Shown: piece after piece, positions 1 through 8,626 of the stretch
Layout of the letters: every line of letters starts with the position of its first letter
How positions within the stretch are numbered: the first letter of the stretch is position 1
NCBI GenBank assembly: GCA_964480915.1
Contig: CAYZRS010000042.1
Location: 1 to 44,407 of the forward strand
Length of the DNA: 44,407 nt
Direction of reading: 5' to 3'
Origin: CAWGCE01 sp964480915
Lineage (GTDB): Bacteria; Planctomycetota; Planctomycetia; Pirellulales; Pirellulaceae
Program-made: the position numbers and the translations under genes
The notes under the pieces: model-generated
What the model was told of the DNA's origin: nothing
The model's input: only the letters and a program-made list of their open reading frames with translations
Databases searched by the model: none

Positions 1-780
1 GTTCTTGCGAACCGAGACAGTCCATTTTATCTCGCACCCGCTTTTAGTTCGGCCGCTGCGTTTCAGCAGAACGAAGCGCTTGTCGCAGACGCTTTTCGCA
101 CGGGCGCCGGAGTAGCGTGGGGAGACCAGTCGACTTGCTTGTCTTGTGCTGTTGCGCAGTTCTTTCGCCCAGGATATCAAAATCATCTGGTGCAAAACTG
201 GCTTCCTTCGATTGATGGGATCGAGGCAAAGTTGCAGCAGGGAGCGGCGGTTGTCGACATCGGCTGCGGACATGGAATCACGACGACGATCATGGCTCAG
301 GCGTTTCCCCAGTCACAATTTACCGGACTCGATTTTCACGAACCTTCGATCGAAGCGGCGCGAGAGCATGCCAGCTCGCACGGGCTGGCCAACGTCAGCT
401 TTGAAGTCGCGAAGGCCACAGAACTACCGAATAAATTCGACATCGCAACGATCTTCGATTGCCTGCACGATATGGGAGATCCGGTCGGTGCCATGCAACA
501 CATTCGAGAATCGTTGAACGACGGCGGAGCCTGCATGATTGTTGAGCCGATGGCTGCCGACGAGCTAAAAGACAACCTGAATCCGATCGGTCGTTTGTAC
601 TATTCCGCTTCGACCATGGTTTGCGTACCGACATCGCTGGCACAAGAGGAAGGGCTGGCCTTGGGTGCACAGGCGGGAGAAGCCAAGTTGCGAGAAGTCA
701 TCGTGGAGCGCGCCGGTTTTCGCGAACTGCGTCGCGTCGCCGAAACTCCCTTCAACATGATCCTGGCCGCGTTTCCCTAA
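1..780 (+). CDS. class I SAM-dependent methyltransferase, 5'-partial
   Basis: The frame is open from the first base of the window to the TAA at 780, so the gene begins upstream; 259 residues are visible. The core has the Rossmann SAM-binding motif I, VVDIGCGHG, followed by an acidic end of strand 2 (GLDFHEPS) and a later FDIATIFDCLHDM segment, the usual class I methyltransferase order. About 80 residues precede motif I, ending in FFRPGYQNHL; this resembles methyltransferases that carry an N-terminal winged-helix/dimerisation domain. A TTG lies at 139, but the sequence before it is equally protein-like, so I take the longer frame. Substrate is unknown. It is convergent with the next gene. Confidence 0.8.
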   Translation, partial: VLANRDSPFYLAPAFSSAAAFQQNEALVADAFRTGAGVAWGDQSTCLSCAVAQFFRPGYQNHLVQNWLPSIDGIEAKLQQGAAVVDIGCGHGITTTIMAQAFPQSQFTGLDFHEPSIEAAREHASSHGLANVSFEVAKATELPNKFDIATIFDCLHDMGDPVGAMQHIRESLNDGGACMIVEPMAADELKDNLNPIGRLYYSASTMVCVPTSLAQEEGLALGAQAGEAKLREVIVERAGFRELRRVAETPFNMILAAFP

Positions 781-830
781 ACTCGTTTTGGCGACGCTAT
801 TCGAGTGAGACGGATCCAGTGCAACAAACG

Positions 831-860
831 AAAAAAGCCGAGCGGAATCTTCCGCTCGGC
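831..860 (-). terminator. intrinsic terminator for the secreted-protein gene
   Basis: A perfect 10-bp stem (837-846 with 851-860, GCCGAGCGGA/TCCGCTCGGC) has a 4-nt loop. Read on the minus strand, it is followed directly by six T (831-836), which fits a Rho-independent terminator for the gene at 887-1429. On the plus strand the tail is poor in T, but the hairpin also lies between the two convergent genes. Confidence 0.85.
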
Positions 861-886
861 TTCATACTTTGACTTGGCTCAGTCTC

Positions 887-1429
887 CTACAACTTCGATT
901 GCACGTTCTTGTGGACTCCGCCGGCAGGTTGCATGCTGTACGACTGAACGTTCCTGTGGACTCCGCCTGCACCGCCGCCTTGGACGCTTCTGGATTGGTG
1001 CTGGTTGTTGACGCCACCGAGCCCGTTGGGCGTGTAGTTTGTCAGTTCGCCATGTTCTTGACCGGTGATTGAGTTGATCCAAACGTAGCCTTCTTGGTAT
1101 CCGACGACTTGGCCTTGAGCGTTGTGGATCGGTCGGCGAACCCAACGCTTCGTGCCGTTGTTCTGGCTTTCGTTTCGGCCCACTTGGTAGACGGTGTTGT
1201 CAATCTGGCGATTGTAGGTGTCGTATCCGCCGGTTTCAGGATTGATGCCTGTGATTTCGTTTGGGCTGACGTAGATGGGGTACTGACCTTGAGAAGGTGG
1301 GATGTATTGTTGTGATTGAGGTGGCATGACTCGCGGTCCGCCGGGACCAGGCACGACGGTTTGTGCGAGTGTGACGTTGCTGGCGGTGACGATCGTGAGG
1401 AGGGCGAGGATGGCGTTTGTGTTGGACAT
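887..1429 (-). CDS. secreted hypothetical protein with C-terminal repeats
   Basis: 180 residues from an ATG at 1429. The first ~22 residues form a signal peptide (ILALLTIVTASNVTLAQ, with cleavage likely after LAQ), so the product is exported. The mature part is rich in Gly, Pro, Gln and Asn and contains a central block around WVRRPIHNAQGQVVGYQEGYV. The C-terminus ends in two near-identical copies of GGVH(R/K)NVQS, also visible as an almost identical DNA repeat at about 900-970. No known domain is recognised. It has its own terminator and no close co-directional neighbour, since 292 nt separate it from fmt upstream. Confidence 0.75.
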   Translation of the reverse strand: MSNTNAILALLTIVTASNVTLAQTVVPGPGGPRVMPPQSQQYIPPSQGQYPIYVSPNEITGINPETGGYDTYNRQIDNTVYQVGRNESQNNGTKRWVRRPIHNAQGQVVGYQEGYVWINSITGQEHGELTNYTPNGLGGVNNQHQSRSVQGGGAGGVHRNVQSYSMQPAGGVHKNVQSKL

Positions 1430-1721
1430 GATCAGGTTCTTTCGGCGTGCGAGTTATTTTGTTTTGAACCGTGCGTGTTGGCTCTGATAACCAATGCGGA
1501 AGTCGCGCTCCTGGGGGGACATGCTTTTCCTAAAGAATCTGGAAAAGGGCGTTTGGCCCTCGTTTTAGGAGAAAACGGCGGCCCGATTCCGCAGACGACA
1601 TCTGGTTCGGGCGAATCGAGCGTCAGCGGGCCCTTGGCAGATCGTCTCGCCCAAGCCGCTGCCTTCACCCTCAAACAGCGGAAGAATCCCCGCAGGGATC
1701 ATCACCGTTCTCGACCGTCTG
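1430..1721. other. 292-nt spacer, no gene recognised
   Basis: This stretch lies between the fmt stop and the start of the secreted-protein gene, both on the minus strand. Frames here are open on both strands because of GC content, but none has a plausible start, ribosome site or recognisable protein character. It should hold the promoter of the secreted-protein gene; I see no clear -35/-10 pair. Confidence 0.4.
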
Positions 1722-2708
1722 TCATGACGATTCCGTCGGCCCCTGCATTCGATCACCGGCTTGGATCGGTTGACCATTGAGAAATTCCTTGTCGCTGACC
1801 AATTTGCGGCCTTCTGGCTTCACTTGGTCGAGACGGACGACGCCGTTGCCGGTCGATACGAGCAGCGCTCGATCCCATCGTCCCTCTTCGTCGGCGACAA
1901 ACTCACCCGGTTGGCCCGGCGCGACGTTGGTGATCGACACGGCTTCGATTTGGACACGCAACGGTTCGTTGCCGGTTCGATAGCAAAACGAATAGGTCCC
2001 CGGCCATGGTTTGAAGGCGCGTACCTGGTCAAAGATCTGCTGCGACGTGCGTGACCAATCGACCAGTGCATCGGTTTTTTGAAGTCGCGGCGCCTTGGTT
2101 CGCTTCTTCGAATCTTGAACCTTGCCAATCGGGCGCTCGCCATCCCAGGCGGCCAATTGGTCGATGGAACGGAGGACGGCGCCGACCCCCAAGATGGCCA
2201 GCCGTTCTTCCAATTCGATGACGTTTTCAGTCGGTTCGATGGGGACTTCGATTTGTTCTAGGCTCGGGCCGGCATCCAAGCGTGGCGTCATGTGAATGAC
2301 GGTGATCCCAGTGGTCGGTTGGCCGTCATACATCGCCCAATTGATCGGCGCGGCTCCCCGATAGGCGGGCAAGATCGATGCGTGCAGGTTGATGCCGCCC
2401 AGCTTGGCGGCCGCCAGTGCGTCGACTGATAAGATTTGGCCATAGTCGCAGACGACGAACAGGTCGGCGGCCAGTGCTTTCAGTTCGGCAACCACGGCAT
2501 CGTCATTGATCGAATCGGGGTCGCGAATGTCGGTGACTCCCAAGGCTTCCGCCGCTTCGCGCATGGGGTTGCGGGGCGGCTTCGAACGTTTGCGCGCCGG
2601 CACTTTCGTCGGTCGGGTGTAGAGTGCGACGACGTCGTGGTTCGATTGGACGATCGCTTCGAAACTGGGAATGGCAAACCCACCGGTTCCCATCATGACA
2701 ATTCGCAT
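1722..2708 (-). CDS. fmt: methionyl-tRNA formyltransferase
   Basis: 328 residues; it transfers a formyl group from 10-formyl-THF to Met-tRNAfMet for initiation. The N-terminus MRIVMMGTGGFAIPSF is the classic Fmt start, so the ATG at 2708 is chosen over the longer open frame. The catalytic centre is present: N107 and H109 in GGINLHASILPAYRG and D145 in TPRLDAGPS, matching the N-H-D triad of the formyltransferase family. The remaining C-terminal ~120 residues fit the Fmt tRNA-binding OB-like domain. It sits 40 nt downstream of def on the same strand. This def-fmt pairing is common in bacteria and links formylation with deformylation. Confidence 0.95.
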   Translation of the reverse strand: MRIVMMGTGGFAIPSFEAIVQSNHDVVALYTRPTKVPARKRSKPPRNPMREAAEALGVTDIRDPDSINDDAVVAELKALAADLFVVCDYGQILSVDALAAAKLGGINLHASILPAYRGAAPINWAMYDGQPTTGITVIHMTPRLDAGPSLEQIEVPIEPTENVIELEERLAILGVGAVLRSIDQLAAWDGERPIGKVQDSKKRTKAPRLQKTDALVDWSRTSQQIFDQVRAFKPWPGTYSFCYRTGNEPLRVQIEAVSITNVAPGQPGEFVADEEGRWDRALLVSTGNGVVRLDQVKPEGRKLVSDKEFLNGQPIQAGDRMQGPTESS

Positions 2709-2748
2709 CCGCTGACCTTTGCTCAACTGGTGTGGCTGGGACGCCTGA

Positions 2749-3327
2749 TTAGCAGTACTTGTTTTCGAATTCGCCCAGGCGCTTGGCAACCTCGTCCGCT
2801 GTCGGTTGGATGCCTTGTTCGAGCAAGTTTTCCATCGTCGCTTCCATGTCGCCCAGTTCCGCTTCAAGTTCCATCGAACAGCTCTTGCTCAGGCGGTCGA
2901 TGAAGAGGACTCCGTCCAGATGATCGGTCTCGTGCTGGATGACTCGAGCCAGCAATCCATCGACGTCGCCCGACATCTCTTCACCGTTGAGCGAGTAGGC
3001 AGAGAAGTGGACTTTTTCTGGCCGTTTCACTGGCGCGTAGACGCCGGGAAGGCTCAAACAGCCTTCCTCTTTTTCTTCATTGCCACGCGGCAAGCTGACC
3101 ACTGGATTGATGAAGACGAGCTCTTCACCTTCGCCCTTGGTGGCGGCCAGATTGGCGATGAACAGTCGGAAGGGCAGGTCGACTTGGTTTGCTGCGAGTC
3201 CGATGCCGTTGGCTTCGTACATCAGCTCGAACATCTGTTCGATGATCTTGCCAAGTTCTTTATCGACTCGACGAATCGGTTTCGATTTGTGCCGCAACGT
3301 CGGATGCGGGTAGGGAACAATGCGCAA
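2749..3327 (-). CDS. def: peptide deformylase
   Basis: 192 residues; removes the N-formyl group from nascent proteins. All three deformylase motifs are present: GIGLAANQV (41-49), EGCLSLPG with metal ligand C90, and QHETDHLDG with H132, catalytic E133 and H136. The start is a TTG at 3327, because the protein begins LRIVPYPHPTLR as in the family and GGAG lies 8 nt upstream; no ATG is nearby. The tail runs about 45 residues past motif III, rich in Glu and Leu (MELEAELGDMEATMENLLEQ), longer than minimal Def proteins. It forms an operon with fmt and is divergent from the vWA/ExbBD operon. Confidence 0.95.
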   Translation of the reverse strand: MRIVPYPHPTLRHKSKPIRRVDKELGKIIEQMFELMYEANGIGLAANQVDLPFRLFIANLAATKGEGEELVFINPVVSLPRGNEEKEEGCLSLPGVYAPVKRPEKVHFSAYSLNGEEMSGDVDGLLARVIQHETDHLDGVLFIDRLSKSCSMELEAELGDMEATMENLLEQGIQPTADEVAKRLGEFENKYC

Positions 3328-3498
3328 GGAACAAACTCCAAAGCAGGTGGAATTCCAGATTATAGGCAGCGCGTCGCCCCGTCGCGACCCGACGTGAAAT
3401 GCCGAATCGGTCAGCTTGCTTGCGACCGATCTGCGAACGGCCATAGAATCGAGTGAACGAACTCGCCTCCTTGCTACTTTCTCTGTTCGAGCCACTTG

Positions 3499-4437
3499 AT
3501 GACGTCTCCAAACTCTCATCGCAGCCACCAGCTGGCTTGGCTCTGTTCGATCATCCTGCATCTCTTGCTGCTGTCGACGGTTTTGATCACGGTGAGACAG
3601 CGCTTGGGAGGAACGGTGGAACAGGCGGGCCGTGATGTGAGCGTGGCGCTGGTCAAACTGGAGAATGACGAACGGCGATTTTTTTACGAAGAGGGCGAAC
3701 TGGCCGAAGGGAGCCCCGACGCAATTGATTCCTCGGCGTATTTGCCGGCAGCCGAGGAGTTGGCGGTCGATGTGAGCGGCGATTTGCCCGACTTGAAAGG
3801 GAGTGGTTCGTTACGAGTTGGAGATGTCGGCCCCAGCCTGGCCGAGTCGACGGCACCCGGCCGGGATCGCTTCGGCGAAAGTGGATCGACGATCACGTCG
3901 GTGTTTGGTGTCCGTGGTGAAGGATCGCGGTTCGTTTATGTGTTCGATCGTTCGGGCAGCATGGGCGGGCACGGTGGGACTCCTATCCGTGCCGCGAAAA
4001 GTGAACTGTTGGCCAGCCTGAAAGACCTGAAACCGCACCATCAGTTCCAGATTATTTTTTACGATGATGGCATCGAGCTATTCAATCCGCTCGGCGGGAA
4101 AGCGAAGTTGGCTTGGGCAGATGAAGCCGGTCGAAACTTGGCGACGGCGTTCGTGCGTGGTATCGATCCCGATGGAGGCACCGATCACGTCCAACCATTG
4201 AATCTGGCGCTCGACATGGCTCCCGATGTCATTTTTTTCCTGACCGATGCCGACGAGCCACCTTTGACAACGACTCAACTAAAATCGATTCGCCGCCGGA
4301 ACTCGGGAACAACCATCCACGCGATCGAGTTTGGCGTCGGGCCGCAGAGTTCCTCGAATAATTTCTTGGCTCGGTTGGCGGCCGATAACGGCGGCCAATA
4401 CCGCTACATTAATATTCGTCAGCTGCCTGCCCGCTGA
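3499..4437 (+). CDS. membrane-anchored von Willebrand factor A protein, TonB-like anchor
   Basis: 312 residues from the ATG at 3499 (a TTG directly before it is possible). Residues about 12-32 form one membrane helix, so the bulk should lie in the periplasm. This helix has S17-x3-H21 (SIILHLLLL), like the S-x3-H pair that couples TonB to ExbB/ExbD. After a linker of ~110 residues comes a vWA domain with a complete-looking metal site: D150-R-S152-G-S154, a conserved GTP segment, and T249-D250 in FFLTDADEP. It is the first gene of an operon with ExbB, two ExbDs and a secreted repeat protein. The ligand is unknown. The vWA call is firm; the TonB-like coupling is inference. Confidence 0.88.
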   Translation: MTSPNSHRSHQLAWLCSIILHLLLLSTVLITVRQRLGGTVEQAGRDVSVALVKLENDERRFFYEEGELAEGSPDAIDSSAYLPAAEELAVDVSGDLPDLKGSGSLRVGDVGPSLAESTAPGRDRFGESGSTITSVFGVRGEGSRFVYVFDRSGSMGGHGGTPIRAAKSELLASLKDLKPHHQFQIIFYDDGIELFNPLGGKAKLAWADEAGRNLATAFVRGIDPDGGTDHVQPLNLALDMAPDVIFFLTDADEPPLTTTQLKSIRRRNSGTTIHAIEFGVGPQSSSNNFLARLAADNGGQYRYINIRQLPAR

Positions 4438-4500
4438 TCGGCTTCCCGATACTGGTCGGTCGTTTTCCGAAAATGCAATTTCAAAGAACGTGAGAGAACC

Positions 4501-5232
4501 TTGCTGATACCTTGGACACTTTTAGCCCAGGTCGAAACTGTCGCCGAAACGGCGACCACGGGAGGCCTGCGTGAGATCATCTTTGCTGGCGGCTGGGTCG
4601 GCTTGGCGATTTTGTTCACACTGTTCGCTCTTTCGATGACGGCGACCTACCTGGTATTCGACCACGCCATGACGATTCGTCGGGATGTGATTGTCCCTCA
4701 AGGGCTGAGCGATGTTGTCCACAAGTCGCTCGCGACTGGACAGCGGGCGATGGCCGAGAAGCAGTGTCAGGAGCGTCCTAGCCTGTTAGGGTCGATCCTG
4801 CTCAGCGGAATTGCCGAGCGAAAGTTTGGTTGGGCGGCGATCGAAAAATCGGTGGAAGACCAAGCCTCGCAACAAGCGGCCAGGCTCTTCCGACGCATTG
4901 AATATTTGTCGGTGATCGGAAATATCGCCCCGATGGTCGGCTTGTTGGGAACCGTGACGGGGATGATCTTTGCATTTCGAGCTGTCGCTTCGACGCAGGG
5001 TGCAGCCGGCGCGGCCGATTTGGCCGAAGGGATTTATCAGGCACTCGTGACGACGGTCGCCGGGTTGCTGGTTGCCATCCCGTCGCTGGGTGCGTTCGCC
5101 ATTTTTCGCAATCGAGTCGAAAATTTGGTGGCCGACGCGACCGACGAAGCGGCTCATGCGCTGTCACCGCTGAGACGCGGGACGACCAAACCGAATGTGC
5201 CGAACCAACCGCCGCCAGCCAGCAGGGATTAG
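4501..5232 (+). CDS. MotA/TolQ/ExbB-type proton channel protein
   Basis: 243 residues with a TTG start (4501) preceded by a GAGAGA stretch; no better in-frame start is seen. Three membrane helices fit the family: about 30-56 (WVGLAILFTLFALSMTATYLVF), about 140-165 (GNIAPMVGLLGTVTGMIFAF), and about 180-205 (ALVTTVAGLLVAIPSLGAFAIF). The conserved LLGTVTGM with its pore threonine and the TVAGLLVAIP helix are typical of ExbB/TolQ. It would form the stator ring that, with ExbD, converts proton flow into force on a partner protein. The stop is 4 nt before the first ExbD gene, so the two are translated together. Confidence 0.92.
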   Translation: MLIPWTLLAQVETVAETATTGGLREIIFAGGWVGLAILFTLFALSMTATYLVFDHAMTIRRDVIVPQGLSDVVHKSLATGQRAMAEKQCQERPSLLGSILLSGIAERKFGWAAIEKSVEDQASQQAARLFRRIEYLSVIGNIAPMVGLLGTVTGMIFAFRAVASTQGAAGAADLAEGIYQALVTTVAGLLVAIPSLGAFAIFRNRVENLVADATDEAAHALSPLRRGTTKPNVPNQPPPASRD

Positions 5233-5236
5233 AATC

Positions 5237-5671
5237 ATGCGTGTCCCCAGCCAGTTGCGCGCCGAGCGATTGGAGTTCAACATGACTCCGATGATCGATG
5301 TCGTGTTCTTGCTCGTCATCTTTTTTCTCGTTTCGAGCCATCTCGCGCAGCGCGAAACGCGTTTGGACCTGCCGCTCCCCGAGGCGACGACCGGCATCGC
5401 CGACGATCGCGACGTCGAGCGAGTCACGCTAAATATCTCGCAAGATCAGCTGCTGCTTGGCAGTTCGCCCTTGCCGATCGGTCAGCTGGCAGATCGATTG
5501 AAGGGAGCGAGCGAGAAGAAGGGGACGCTGGAGCTGCGGATTCGCGCTGACCAGGAAGTCGAGTATGCCCGCGTTGCCCCGGTGCTCAAAGCGGCCGCCG
5601 AAGCGGGAGTATGGGATGTTAACTTGGCCGTCCGTCGCGCGTCCGGTCCGCAGCGCGAGGCACAACCATGA
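5237..5671 (+). CDS. ExbD/TolR-type biopolymer transport protein 1
   Basis: 144 residues from the ATG at 5237, 4 nt after the ExbB stop. A short basic cytoplasmic end is followed by one membrane helix, NMTPMIDVVFLLVIFFLV, carrying the invariant proton-accepting Asp. The periplasmic part has the usual ExbD ending, with LRIRADQEVEYARVAPVL followed by a short beta segment. Its last codons overlap the next ExbD gene. ExbD works as a dimer inside the ExbB ring. Two different ExbDs here could form a heterodimer, which is inference. Confidence 0.92.
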   Translation: MRVPSQLRAERLEFNMTPMIDVVFLLVIFFLVSSHLAQRETRLDLPLPEATTGIADDRDVERVTLNISQDQLLLGSSPLPIGQLADRLKGASEKKGTLELRIRADQEVEYARVAPVLKAAAEAGVWDVNLAVRRASGPQREAQP

Positions 5672-6096
5672 AGTTTTCATCGCCGCGCCGCGCTTCTTTC
5701 AGGACACCGATGACGGCGATGATCGACGTCGTATTTCTGCTGCTGGTTTTTTTCGTGTGGACCGCCAGCTTTCAAGTCGAGGAACAGTTGCTGCCCAGTT
5801 CGCTGGCAGCTGCGGCCGGTGTGGGCGATGCGAAGCCGCTGGATGTTCCGGCCGAACTGGAAACCGTGATCGTTGCGATCTCGAAAACCGAGTCTGGAAG
5901 CCAGTGGGCGGTCAACGGCAGAGCCCTCGACAGTTTTCAACAGTTGCAAGATTTGTTGGCCACCGTCGCCGGAATTGGGACCGAAGTGCCGGTGATTATC
6001 GACCCGCAGGCGAATGTACCACTGGCTCAGGTCGTACGAGCGTACGATGTGGCACGAGCGGCCGGTTTTGATCGGGTCCATTTTGCAGTCGAGTAG
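5668..6096 (+). CDS. ExbD/TolR-type biopolymer transport protein 2
   Basis: 142 residues; the ATG at 5668 overlaps the previous stop in an ATGA arrangement, implying translational coupling. The helix PMTAMIDVVFLLLVFFVW has the conserved proton-accepting Asp, so this copy also looks functional. The periplasmic domain is clearly diverged from the first ExbD but ends in the same type of fold (VPVIIDPQANVPLAQVVRAY). The tandem copies are therefore not a recent duplication. The stop is 19 nt before the start of the secreted repeat protein. Confidence 0.9.
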   Translation: MKFSSPRRASFRTPMTAMIDVVFLLLVFFVWTASFQVEEQLLPSSLAAAAGVGDAKPLDVPAELETVIVAISKTESGSQWAVNGRALDSFQQLQDLLATVAGIGTEVPVIIDPQANVPLAQVVRAYDVARAAGFDRVHFAVE

Positions 6097-6115
6097 TGGA
6101 AAGCAGACCCTGGCC

Positions 6116-8545
6116 ATGCAAATGACTTTACGAAGCAGGGTGTGGACAGCGCTTGTTGGGATATGCCTATTCACAAGCGCCTCCTTTGCCGAAGTCGGTG
6201 CGAATCGAGCCCACGTGTCAAAATTGCTGTCCGAAGGCCGCTATGACCAAGCAGAGCTGGTGTGCCGGCAGAGTCTGACTGCTGCCGATTTGAACGAAAC
6301 GGAACGATCGAGTTACGTTTGCGATCTGATTCATGTGCTGACCGAGCGCGCTCGGCGCGCCGATGATGCGAATGTCGATCGGGAATGGTCGGAGGTCCGT
6401 TCCGCAGGTGAAGGTTACCTCGAAGAGAAGCCGGCCTCGCCACGTAGCGTTTTGGTCCGATTGCAGCTGGCGACGGCTCAGATTGCCGAAGCAGAACAAA
6501 TGCTGGGCCGAGTTCGGATTCGGCCGGCCCAGATTCGCCAGCAGTTGCAACAGGCAGCGCGACAGTTGCAGCAATTGGGAACGGAAACGGATAGCCGATT
6601 GAGGTCCCAGCGGTCGTCCGATCCGAATGAAGACGGCTATTTGAACGAAAAGGCGTTGCGAGCCGTCCGTGCTTCGATTCGGCAACGGCGTGCCCAAGCT
6701 CTCCTGCTGCTGGCGGAAACCGACGAAGTCCGACCGGCCGACCGCACGTACGCCTGCGCGCAGGCGCGGAGCGAACTGGAAAAAATATCGCCTGGAGATC
6801 TCAGCGACCGGGCCTGGTGGCAAACACGGGTGGCGCTTGTGAAATGCCAGCGGCTGCGCCAAGACTGGCCCGCTGCGGAAAAGTTGATCGAAGAGCTGAA
6901 CTCGGCACCGTCGGCACGCAGCGTGGAGTCGTGGGTGGCGGCCGAGCAGTTGAGGGTGGCGTTGGATCGTAAGAAATGGAATGCGGTTCGCGAATCGATC
7001 AGTGCGGCACCGAGTGCGGCCTCGCCCGAGTTGGCGCTCGCTCGCTTCGATGCCTTGTTGCGACTATCCGAAGAGGCTGCACTCGCTGGCGATCAGAGCT
7101 TGTCGAAGTCATTGCAATCGAAGGCAGCCGAGACATTACCGCAAATGGAAGCCAACTTCGGCACTTGGTGGCGCCGTCGCGCCGAGAAACGATTGCTGCA
7201 GTTTTCGGCAATCCATGATCTCAAGGGGAAGAATCGGGAAAAGGATTCACCAAGTGAATTAACAGCAGCGATTGGTCGCTCTCTGCTGGCGGAGGGAAAG
7301 CCGGTCGAGGCAGCTGCGCAGTTGATGCGTGCGGCGCGACAGGCGGAAGCAGATGATCGGTCTCGGGCGGAACAATTGGCGCGAGAAGCGTCAGCCATCG
7401 TTTGGGAGGCACAACGGTGGAATGAAGCACGACGCTGGTATCTGGAACTGGCGTCACTGACTGCCGATCAACAGGAGGCGGCGGAAGCTCATCTGATGGC
7501 CGTGCGCAGTGCGGCCCAGGCGGCCCGAGATACGCCTGATCAGTTAGCGGCCTACGCGGCGCTATTGGCAGGGCACACGAGTCGTTGGCCTGCGTCGCCG
7601 ACGGCCGACACGGCGCGGACTTGGCAGGCCAAGCTGGCCGAGCAGCAACAAGATTGGCCGCGGGCCGCCTCGCTGCACGTGAAAGAACTCCTGCGCCATG
7701 AAAGTCGTCCCGCCGCCCAGTCCGTGGTGAATTGCTTTCGCCGGGCGATCAAAAACGGTTCGACGAAACCGGAGGATGTCCTTGCAGCGGCCGCCCGTTT
7801 GGTCGCAGCGGAACATACCAACAGTCTGCTCACCGGATTGAGGTTGCAGCTGGAATACTCGCCAAGAGTAGCTGGCGCATCGAAATCCAAATTGGCAGCC
7901 GCCGCCTCGACGTTGGCGACTTCGACTCCTGAATTCGAGCAAGCCTGCCTCATGCTGTGTGAACTCGCGGTTGGCAACCGCGACAATTCCGAAGCGAGAC
8001 GGCATCTCGCCAACCTGGAATCGAACGAAGAGGTCGATTTGGCTTTGGAGACGCTTGATCGAATGTCAGGCTGGGATTCGCAGGCGGTGGCTCAGTTACG
8101 ACTGGAATTGGTCGAACACTATTTTGTCGATCAACAGACTGAATCTGCGATCGACTGGCAAAGGCAACGCGCGGCCGCGCTGCGTGATTTGGGCCAGGTT
8201 GCCAGCAGCATCGATGCGGCTCGCAAGTGCGTCGCCGCGTCGCCGCAGACGGCCGCCGACCAATGGTTGTTGGCCAGCTGCTTGCTGGCAACAGATTCGA
8301 AATCAGAACTGCGCGAAGCGGAAGCGATTGGTGAGCGGCTAATTGGTGGGCTCAAGAAGGGCACGCCCGCTTGGTTTCGTGCCAAGCTGCTATTGGCCGA
8401 AACGTGGATGAAGTTGGGCGAAATGGATCGCGCCAGTCGGCTGTTGCAGATGACCAACGTGCTCTATCCAGAATGGGGCGGAGCGGAAGCGAAAGCGGCG
8501 TTTGAGGCGCTGAGAAAACGAGTGCCGAGTGAAGCAGGTCGGTAG
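6116..8545 (+). CDS. exported TPR-like repeat protein of the ExbBD operon
   Basis: 809 residues from the ATG at 6116; a second ATG at 6122 is also possible. The first ~24 residues are a signal peptide (TALVGICLFTSASFAEV). The rest is nearly all Ala/Leu/Arg/Glu-rich helical repeats of the TPR kind, such as ALLAGHTSRWPASPTADTAR and a C-terminal LAETWMKLGEMDRASRLLQM. No enzyme motif is visible. As the last gene of the vWA-ExbB-ExbD-ExbD operon it is probably a periplasmic scaffold that works with the vWA protein, but this rests on position only. I do not recognise a named family. Confidence 0.8.
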   Translation: MQMTLRSRVWTALVGICLFTSASFAEVGANRAHVSKLLSEGRYDQAELVCRQSLTAADLNETERSSYVCDLIHVLTERARRADDANVDREWSEVRSAGEGYLEEKPASPRSVLVRLQLATAQIAEAEQMLGRVRIRPAQIRQQLQQAARQLQQLGTETDSRLRSQRSSDPNEDGYLNEKALRAVRASIRQRRAQALLLLAETDEVRPADRTYACAQARSELEKISPGDLSDRAWWQTRVALVKCQRLRQDWPAAEKLIEELNSAPSARSVESWVAAEQLRVALDRKKWNAVRESISAAPSAASPELALARFDALLRLSEEAALAGDQSLSKSLQSKAAETLPQMEANFGTWWRRRAEKRLLQFSAIHDLKGKNREKDSPSELTAAIGRSLLAEGKPVEAAAQLMRAARQAEADDRSRAEQLAREASAIVWEAQRWNEARRWYLELASLTADQQEAAEAHLMAVRSAAQAARDTPDQLAAYAALLAGHTSRWPASPTADTARTWQAKLAEQQQDWPRAASLHVKELLRHESRPAAQSVVNCFRRAIKNGSTKPEDVLAAAARLVAAEHTNSLLTGLRLQLEYSPRVAGASKSKLAAAASTLATSTPEFEQACLMLCELAVGNRDNSEARRHLANLESNEEVDLALETLDRMSGWDSQAVAQLRLELVEHYFVDQQTESAIDWQRQRAAALRDLGQVASSIDAARKCVAASPQTAADQWLLASCLLATDSKSELREAEAIGERLIGGLKKGTPAWFRAKLLLAETWMKLGEMDRASRLLQMTNVLYPEWGGAEAKAAFEALRKRVPSEAGR

Positions 8546-8626
8546 GCACATCGGTTGGCAGGATTACCTGGCAGCGCAGGAGCGATTGCTGAGCCCGCTT
8601 CGTCTGCTTCCGGTGCGATGTCGCAA

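Noticed and set aside
1565..1777. Minus-strand frame in the spacer after fmt
   Set aside because: It overlaps the end of fmt in another frame and shows no protein-like features.
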